Origin: Candidatus Curtissbacteria bacterium
Lineage (GTDB): Bacteria > Patescibacteriota > Microgenomatia > Curtissbacterales > GWA2-41-24
Assembly: GCA_030688205.1 (NCBI GenBank)
Contig: JAUYIQ010000025.1
Coordinates: 1-6,274 of the forward strand
DNA: 6,274 nucleotides
Direction of reading: 5' to 3'
A model generated the notes under the pieces. The model made no database searches. It was given only the letters and a program-made list of their open reading frames with translations, and was not told the origin of the DNA. Both the position numbers and the translations under genes were made by a program. Below are positions 1 through 3,802 of this stretch, one piece after another (positions within the stretch are counted from its first letter, which is position 1; every line of letters begins with the position of its first letter).

Positions 1-51
1 TTCTGGATATTGGATTTTTTGTTTTTTATCCATAATCTGAAATCTATCATC
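1..51 (-). repeat. 7-nt-phased repeat array A, inside obg
   Basis: On the plus strand ATC recurs at 28, 35, 42 and 49, exactly every 7 nt, and TGGAT occurs at 4 and 11 in the same phase. Positions 28-47 match 453-472 in the M23-obg gap at 19 of 20 bases, in the same orientation. The array lies wholly within the obg reading frame (codons 98-114) and is free of stops in that frame. It may continue past the left edge. Confidence 0.8.
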
Positions 52-342
52 TACAAGCTTTATCTCCGTCCCCACCGGCACCTTCAACACCAGATCAACT
101 CCTTCTGCGCCTCTTCTCCTTCGCGAAAGGCCATTTTGCCCGCGCTCGGCCTGATAATCCTTAACAAACCTGAAATTGTCCAAACCATTCAAATCGGAAC
201 TAGCCTCAAAATAGACATCGCCTCCACGGCCACCGTCTCCGCCGTCTGCACGACCATACCTTCGGCCTTTTATTTTATGGAAAGAACCTGCACCATTCCC
301 GCCATCACCGGCGCGAACAGTTATCCTGGCAAAATCAATCAT
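1..342 (-). CDS. obg: Obg/CgtA GTPase, N-terminal part (runs off left edge)
   Basis: Obg is a ribosome-associated GTPase acting in large-subunit assembly and stress control. Translating the minus strand from the ATG at 342-340 gives 114 codons with no stop to the left edge. The glycine-rich Obg fold is clear: AGDGGNG at residues 11-17, ADGGDGGRGGDVYF at 32-45, YQAERGQNG at 63-71 and LKVPVGT at 86-92, aligned in order with the ObgE N-terminal domain. The G domain (G1-G5 motifs) lies outside the window, so the gene is partial. The start matches the usual Obg N-terminus; no Shine-Dalgarno is visible. Residues 98-114 do not look like Obg: they are encoded by a 7-nt-phased repeat and fall where the family normally has a short turn before the conserved DL and GQR segment. 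Whether the frame resumes normally beyond the edge cannot be seen. The product call is firm; integrity of the full gene is unknown. Confidence 0.93.
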   Translation of the reverse strand, partial: MIDFARITVRAGDGGNGAGSFHKIKGRRYGRADGGDGGRGGDVYFEASSDLNGLDNFRFVKDYQAERGQNGLSRRRRGAEGVDLVLKVPVGTEIKLVDDRFQIMDKKQKIQYPE

Positions 343-350
343 TGTAGTTT

Positions 351-385
351 GATGTTAGATAATAGATTATAGACTATAGATTAAC
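351..385 (+). repeat. 7-nt-phased repeat array B, upstream of obg
   Basis: GAT or GAC triplets start at 351, 358, 365, 372 and 379, a perfect 7-nt period, with unit consensus close to TAGATTA. It sits just upstream of the obg start (342), so it lies in the leader or promoter region. It is oriented opposite to array C, and the two form a long imperfect inverted repeat (363-383 against 451-471, 18 of 21 bases paired). Confidence 0.75.
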
Positions 386-389
386 AAAA

Positions 390-419
390 TTGATATTGAA
401 AGACTGGAATTTTGGTCAA
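390..419 (-). promoter_or_regulatory. weak candidate promoter for obg
   Basis: On the minus strand TTGACC (419-414) is followed after 18 nt by TATCAA (395-390), four matches of six to TATAAT. An alternative -10, a perfect TATAAT at 371-366 inside array B, lies 23 nt before the obg ATG but has no convincing -35. Because the region is AT-rich and repetitive, chance matches are likely. Confidence 0.22.
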
Positions 420-433
420 AGATTTAGCAGAAA

Positions 434-474
434 CTATATTCTATATTCAATAATCCATAATCTAAAATCTATTT
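434..474 (-). repeat. 7-nt-phased repeat array C, at the M23 gene stop
   Basis: On the plus strand the dinucleotide TC recurs at 440, 447, 454, 461 and 468. Read on the minus strand the units resemble TAGATTA. The TAG stop codon of the M23 peptidase gene (471-469) is the first three bases of a unit, so the array begins exactly at the end of that gene. Positions 453-472 are a near-copy (19 of 20) of 28-47 inside obg. Confidence 0.75.
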
Positions 475-1581
475 CCCCAGAAGCGAAAGAGGATTCAAAG
501 CACTGCCGTTTTTTCTGATCTCTATATGCAAATGAGTTCCGGTTGACCTTCCTGTTGATCCCATTGCACCTATAACATCACCTTTTGATACTCTTTGACC
601 GGCTGAAACGTAAATCGCACTCATGTGTGCATAAAGCGTGGTGAATCCATTACCATGATCTATGCTTACACGGTTACCGTAGCCTTGATTGTCCGGCCAG
701 CCAGCAACAGTAACAGTCCCTGAATCTGAAGCTCGTATTGGCCCCCCTCCAAGATTGGAGATGTCAACACCGGGATGATACCAGGAAAAATATTGCGACA
801 TGCCACCGGAAGCAGGCCAAATAAACTGAGCGCTTCCTAGGCTTTCGATAGGCACATTCTGACCTGAAGCAAGGTATTGCGTCGGTAGTGGTTTCGGCTT
901 TTCCGGAGGCGCACCATCAGGAACGATCAAAACCGTACCTGTACCTAGCTGAAAGTCATCTCCCACGTCGTTAAACGGAAAATCGAGAATTCCCTGAGCA
1001 TTAGCTTGATATTTTTTGGCAACAGAATAAATAGTATCTCCACCAACAACCTTGTGCGAAACACCCGAAACAGGCAAAATCTTCAACTTCTGACCTTGCT
1101 TAATTTTAGAAGTTGACGAAAGATCATTTGCCCACAAAATAGTGCTGTCAGAAACTCCATATTCCTCAGCGATACTTGAGATTGTATCCCCTTCGGAAAC
1201 TTCATAATCCACAACCTTGTCCCTTGGCTTATCGGAAATAATGGTAACCGGAGTAATCGTTGAAGAAATAATACCGGATTCTTCCGATGTTGTAGACGCA
1301 CCGGCGACTAAAGGATTAACAGGTACGCCTGGGAATGAGCCGGAAACTACTGACCTGCTTGAAAACACTCCTCCACCCACCAAAACCGAAATAGCTAAAA
1401 CAACAATAGATGCGTGGATAAAAACCGATGTGTTTGCTCCCCTTCGAGCCAAGAGTACATCAACGAGAAAGTCCTTGACTTTTTCGAAGTTCAATCCTGC
1501 ACAACTTAAACGATAAACGATATAGGAGGTAAAAGAGCGTAGAAACTGGATGAATTCTTGGTAAATCGGATCGTGATCCAT
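469..1581 (-). CDS. membrane-anchored LysM-LysM-M23 (LytM) peptidoglycan endopeptidase
   Basis: A 370-residue predicted zinc metallopeptidase that cuts peptidoglycan cross-bridges or stem peptides outside the membrane. In order: a cytoplasmic N-terminus (1-51) with basic LLARRG just before a transmembrane helix at about 52-73; a Ser/Thr/Pro/Val-rich linker; LysM 1 at about 125-170 (YEVSEGDTISSIAEEYGVS) and LysM 2 at about 175-221 (HKVVGGDTIYSVAKKY), which bind glycan chains; a Pro/Lys-rich spacer at 223-240; and an M23 domain at 253-370. Metal and catalytic residues are intact: H269 and D273 (HPGVD), H319 (YAHM), and H350 with H352 (THLHIEI), so it should be active and is not a degenerate LytM scaffold. 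It starts at ATG 1581 without a Shine-Dalgarno, 20 nt after an extended -10 box, and ends in TAG inside a 7-nt repeat. It lies between rho and obg, but the 80-nt hairpin upstream suggests a separate transcript. The exact bond cut is unknown. Confidence 0.93.
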   Translation of the reverse strand: MDHDPIYQEFIQFLRSFTSYIVYRLSCAGLNFEKVKDFLVDVLLARRGANTSVFIHASIVVLAISVLVGGGVFSSRSVVSGSFPGVPVNPLVAGASTTSEESGIISSTITPVTIISDKPRDKVVDYEVSEGDTISSIAEEYGVSDSTILWANDLSSTSKIKQGQKLKILPVSGVSHKVVGGDTIYSVAKKYQANAQGILDFPFNDVGDDFQLGTGTVLIVPDGAPPEKPKPLPTQYLASGQNVPIESLGSAQFIWPASGGMSQYFSWYHPGVDISNLGGGPIRASDSGTVTVAGWPDNQGYGNRVSIDHGNGFTTLYAHMSAIYVSAGQRVSKGDVIGAMGSTGRSTGTHLHIEIRKNGSALNPLSLLGK

Positions 1582-1601
1582 AATTTTGAGTATCTCGAAA
1601 A

Positions 1602-1631
1602 ATTATATCAGAGAAGCGCCATTGTCATGAA
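1602..1631 (-). promoter_or_regulatory. extended -10 promoter for the M23 peptidase gene
   Basis: On the minus strand TGATATAAT (1610-1602) is a perfect extended -10 box (TGn-TATAAT). It lies 20 nt before the ATG at 1581, so transcription would begin roughly 13 nt before the start codon. A weak -35, TTCATG at 1631-1626, sits 18 nt upstream. The -10 overlaps the terminal arm of the large inverted repeat, so the hairpin and the promoter share sequence. Confidence 0.5.
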
Positions 1632-1682
1632 CGAAGTCGAGAATAACTCGACGAAGTGTGACAAGGCGACCTGCTGATATAA
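1603..1682. repeat. 80-nt imperfect inverted repeat (REP/MITE-like or terminator hairpin)
   Basis: Nested complementary arms fill the rho-M23 gap. TTATATCAG (1603-1611) pairs with 1674-1682; after a 5/5 internal loop CGCC (1617-1620) pairs with GGCG (1665-1668); after bulged A1621, TTGTCA (1622-1627) pairs with TGACAA (1659-1664); and GTCGAG (1636-1641) pairs with CTCGAC (1647-1652) around an AATAA loop. It begins 12 nt after the rho stop. On the minus strand it is followed by a short T-run (1601-1597), so it could end rho transcripts. The GTCATGAACGAAGT-type core resembles dispersed palindromic repeats I recall from many bacterial genomes, so an interspersed repeat is the main alternative. 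The two roles are compatible. Confidence 0.7.
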
Positions 1683-1694
1683 AATTAGATCAAA

Positions 1695-3068
1695 TTATTT
1701 TATATCCTTAGCAAGTCCATCGAGAAATTCTTTATTAGAAGCCGTCTTACTCAACCTATCTATCAATATTTCTGTTCTCTCGTCTTGATTCAAAACCGTA
1801 AGCATTCTTCTCATCGTAACGATTTTCTTATAATCGTCTTCCGAGAAAAGTAGTTGTTCCTGTCTCGTACCAGATCTTTCTACATCAATTGAAGGGTAAA
1901 TCCTACGTTCCGCAAGACGCCTGTCAAGATGCAGCTCCATGTTACCGGTACCTTTGAACTCTTCATAGATCAAATCGTCCATCCGAGAACCTGTATCGAT
2001 CAAGGCTGTTCCAATAATAGTCAAACTTCCGCCACCCTCACAGTTTCTAGCAGCACCAAAAAACCTCTTTGGAGGATACAAGGCTGCAGGATCAAAACCT
2101 CCGGTCAAAGTCCTGCCTGAAGGTGGCACTGAGAGGTTATAGGCTCGTGCAAGACGGGTGATAGAGTCCAAGAGTATCACAACGTCTAGGCCACGTTCAA
2201 CCAGCCTTTTAGCGCGCTCAAGCGCGATTTCGGCTACTCTCGTCTGGTCTTCTGCAGGCTCATCAAAATTCGAGGCAATGACCTCGCCTTTTACGCTCCT
2301 GGAGATATCGGTTACCTCTTCGGGCCGCTCTCCAATTAAAGCTGCCATTAAATGAACCTTCGGGAAATTCTCGGAAATTCCTTTGGCAATGTCTTTCAAA
2401 ACTGTAGTTTTACCGGCCTTTGGAGGAGAAACAATCATCCCGCGCTGACCCAAACCAATTGGCGCAATCAAATCAATTACACGGGTGCAAAGCGGTGTTT
2501 TACCCGTTTCCAAAACAATCTTTTTATCAGGATAAATCGGCGTCAGATCCTCGAACTTATCACGCTTGCCCTGGTTCTCAGCATCTACTCCGTTCACCTT
2601 CACAACTTTCAAAAGCCCAAAGAATCTTTCATTTTCTTTAGGTGGCCTGCCAAGCCCTTCAACCTCGTCTCCACCCCGCAACATAAACTTGCGAATCTGT
2701 GAAGCTGAAATATAAACATCCTGATCGCTTGGCCTAAATTTTGGCCTCAAAAAGCCGTGGCCATCTCCGGCAATGTCTAAAATTCCCTTCACTTCGGCTG
2801 TAGGCACGTCACGGCCTCCGGAATATTCTTCATCAGAATAGTCTCGTCCATTGGAACTGTGGCCGCCTGAGGGACCTAAAGGTGGTATCACTGGGCTTGG
2901 ACCTCCATTTTCGGAAGGTACTTGCACGGTAACTTGAGGCGCGGCTTGCGCTGTCCTCAAGTCTATAACTTTACTGACACGGGAAGACTCCGGCGCACTT
3001 TGTGCCCCTTCCTCTACCACATCTTCCGGTTTTTTATTTACACTAACTGAAACTTTTGCTGTAGGCAT
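1695..3068 (-). CDS. rho: transcription termination factor Rho
   Basis: A 457-residue hexameric RNA-dependent ATPase and translocase that terminates transcription. Residues 1-92 are a low-complexity leader rich in Pro, Gly, Ser and acidic residues, with no recognisable Rho_N helical domain. The cold-shock-like primary RNA-binding domain follows at about 93-165, with GDGHGFLRP at 101-109 and DVYISASQIRKF at 117-128. The RecA-like motor has Walker A PPKAGKTT (215-222), the catalytic-Glu motif IGERPEE (E247), Walker B VVILLDSITRLARAYN (D301), Q-loop SGRTLTGG (317-324), R-loop TGSRM (359-363) and the arginine finger in SGTR (R402, equivalent to E. coli R366). The core is therefore complete. It is longer than E. 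coli Rho (419), mainly through the N-terminal leader. ATG 3068 is the only standard start in this frame back to the TAA at 3152-3150, and no Shine-Dalgarno precedes it. Where E. coli has IDERPEE this protein has IGERPEE (G246). Confidence 0.98.
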   Translation of the reverse strand: MPTAKVSVSVNKKPEDVVEEGAQSAPESSRVSKVIDLRTAQAAPQVTVQVPSENGGPSPVIPPLGPSGGHSSNGRDYSDEEYSGGRDVPTAEVKGILDIAGDGHGFLRPKFRPSDQDVYISASQIRKFMLRGGDEVEGLGRPPKENERFFGLLKVVKVNGVDAENQGKRDKFEDLTPIYPDKKIVLETGKTPLCTRVIDLIAPIGLGQRGMIVSPPKAGKTTVLKDIAKGISENFPKVHLMAALIGERPEEVTDISRSVKGEVIASNFDEPAEDQTRVAEIALERAKRLVERGLDVVILLDSITRLARAYNLSVPPSGRTLTGGFDPAALYPPKRFFGAARNCEGGGSLTIIGTALIDTGSRMDDLIYEEFKGTGNMELHLDRRLAERRIYPSIDVERSGTRQEQLLFSEDDYKKIVTMRRMLTVLNQDERTEILIDRLSKTASNKEFLDGLAKDIK

Positions 3069-3076
3069 ATTTTTTA

Positions 3077-3146
3077 AAATTTGAAAATTAGTATTTAGAA
3101 TTTGTTTCGGATTTCGGATTTCGATATTCGGATTTAGATCTATAAG
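3077..3146 (+). repeat. 7-nt-phased repeat array D, rho leader
   Basis: Ten consecutive heptads fit one phase from 3077 to 3146. The clearest are TTTCGGA at 3105 and 3112, TTTCGAT at 3119, ATTCGGA at 3126 and TTTAGAT at 3133; the flanking ones are more decayed (for example GAATTTG at 3098). It occupies nearly all of the presumed rho 5' leader and ends nine bases before the rho start codon. Read on the minus strand in the rho frame it contains no stop. Confidence 0.8.
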
Positions 3147-3167
3147 TACTTATTCACTGGGCATCAA
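3139..3167 (-). promoter_or_regulatory. candidate sigma70-type promoter for rho
   Basis: On the minus strand TTGATG (3167-3162) and TATAGA (3144-3139) are separated by exactly 17 nt, each matching four of six consensus bases. Transcription would begin near 3132 and give a leader of about 64 nt made almost wholly of the 7-nt-phased array. A 12-bp palindrome overlaps the spacer and -10. Confidence 0.4.
3142..3153. promoter_or_regulatory. 12-bp perfect palindrome over the rho -10 region
   Basis: ATAAGTACTTAT is a perfect 12-bp palindrome with no loop. It overlaps the upstream half of the proposed rho -10 and the adjoining spacer, where a dimeric repressor site would block polymerase. No regulator gene is visible nearby, and short AT-rich palindromes also arise by chance. 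Confidence 0.3.
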
Positions 3168-3215
3168 TCTTTTATGGGAATCGGTTGAAGAACATCTGTG
3201 ATTGTATCTCGCCGG

Positions 3216-3764
3216 TTATAAAAAATCAACAGTTAGAATTATTTGATAGTATACACTCTTTTCGCGCTCAAGCTCCTCGGGGCTTTCGGCAGTCAGGCGA
3301 AAAACGTATATTTTATCTCCCCGTAAGGCGTAAACAACCTCGCTCCAGTACGGTCCGGGCATAAGCGTCTCTTCATAAACCTCAAGGGCTTCTTCTTCAT
3401 CGACAGTCGTATTTTTAACCTTGACAGTAGTACGTTTCGTAAGCTCGGCACTCTGAAAATAGTTGGAAATATCTGTATTTTCCCCAAGCTCTAGAACTTT
3501 TTCAAAATCTTCCTTAGTTATTGTCTCTGCAGCGCCAAATCGAATATAACTTCGGAAAACTTTGCTGGAACTTTTAGTATCAACTAAAGTGAAAAATGTT
3601 TGGTCCTCACTTAGCTGCCAGCTTTCAGGATAGCTAAGAGTAAAATTAAATCGCTGACTTGTTGCTTCTCTCCATTGCAAATCATCGAATTTTGATCTGT
3701 AAACAAAAAATAATGCCAACATCATCACTGCAAGTAGTCCTAATAGGATATTTCTTCTAGTCAT
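3216..3764 (-). CDS. membrane-anchored PsbP/DcrB-like protein of unknown function
   Basis: A 182-residue protein with a basic N-terminus (MTRRN) and one hydrophobic helix at about 5-22 (ILLGLLAVMMLALFFVY). There is no lipobox cysteine, so it is probably a signal-anchor protein with its C-terminal domain outside the cell. Residues 37-49 (QRFNFTLSYPESW) carry the F-x-L-x-YP-x-x-W pattern common in PsbP/DcrB/Mog1-like alpha-beta folds, and the end (YQIILTVDFL) matches the usual last strand of that fold. Residues 117-170 give the acidic and hydrophobic alternation expected of its later strands and helices. These proteins are frequent in bacterial envelopes, but their ligands are mostly unknown; I cannot assign a role. 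It starts at ATG 3764, 26 nt after the glycosyltransferase stop, with its own strong promoter overlapping that gene's end. The existence of the gene is secure; the fold call is from motif reading only. Confidence 0.75.
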   Translation of the reverse strand: MTRRNILLGLLAVMMLALFFVYRSKFDDLQWREATSQRFNFTLSYPESWQLSEDQTFFTLVDTKSSSKVFRSYIRFGAAETITKEDFEKVLELGENTDISNYFQSAELTKRTTVKVKNTTVDEEEALEVYEETLMPGPYWSEVVYALRGDKIYVFRLTAESPEELEREKSVYYQIILTVDFL

Positions 3765-3773
3765 ATTAAATAA

Positions 3774-3802
3774 ATTATACCTTTAGAAGATTATCTTCCC
3801 AA
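3774..3802 (-). promoter_or_regulatory. sigma70-type promoter for the PsbP-like gene
   Basis: On the minus strand TTGGGA (3802-3797, four of six) and a perfect TATAAT (3779-3774) are spaced by 17 nt. The ATG at 3764 lies nine nt beyond the -10, so the transcript would be leaderless or nearly so, which fits the absence of a Shine-Dalgarno. The -35 lies inside the last codons of the glycosyltransferase gene. AAAGG at 3784-3780, 15 nt before the ATG, is too far away for a normal ribosome binding site. Confidence 0.5.

Noticed and set aside
10..372. 120-codon plus-strand open frame at the left edge
   Set aside because: It lies opposite the obg N-terminal domain, whose conserved glycine motifs are unmistakable on the minus strand; the plus-strand protein has no recognisable feature.
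2352..2702. 116-codon plus-strand open frame within rho
   Set aside because: It is antisense to the conserved Rho RNA-binding and Walker A region. The same applies to the other antisense frames at 1217-1516, 1929-2355, 3860-4304 and 4851-5057.
3077..3146. CRISPR-like array
   Set aside because: Units are 7 nt with no spacers and strong degeneracy, and no cas genes are near.
3084..3149. N-terminal extension of rho through the repeat array
   Set aside because: The frame is open up to the TAA at 3152-3150 but contains no ATG, GTG or TTG before the ATG at 3068.
3150..3215. Terminator after the PsbP-like gene
   Set aside because: A T-run occurs at the gene end, but I found no stable GC-containing hairpin before it.
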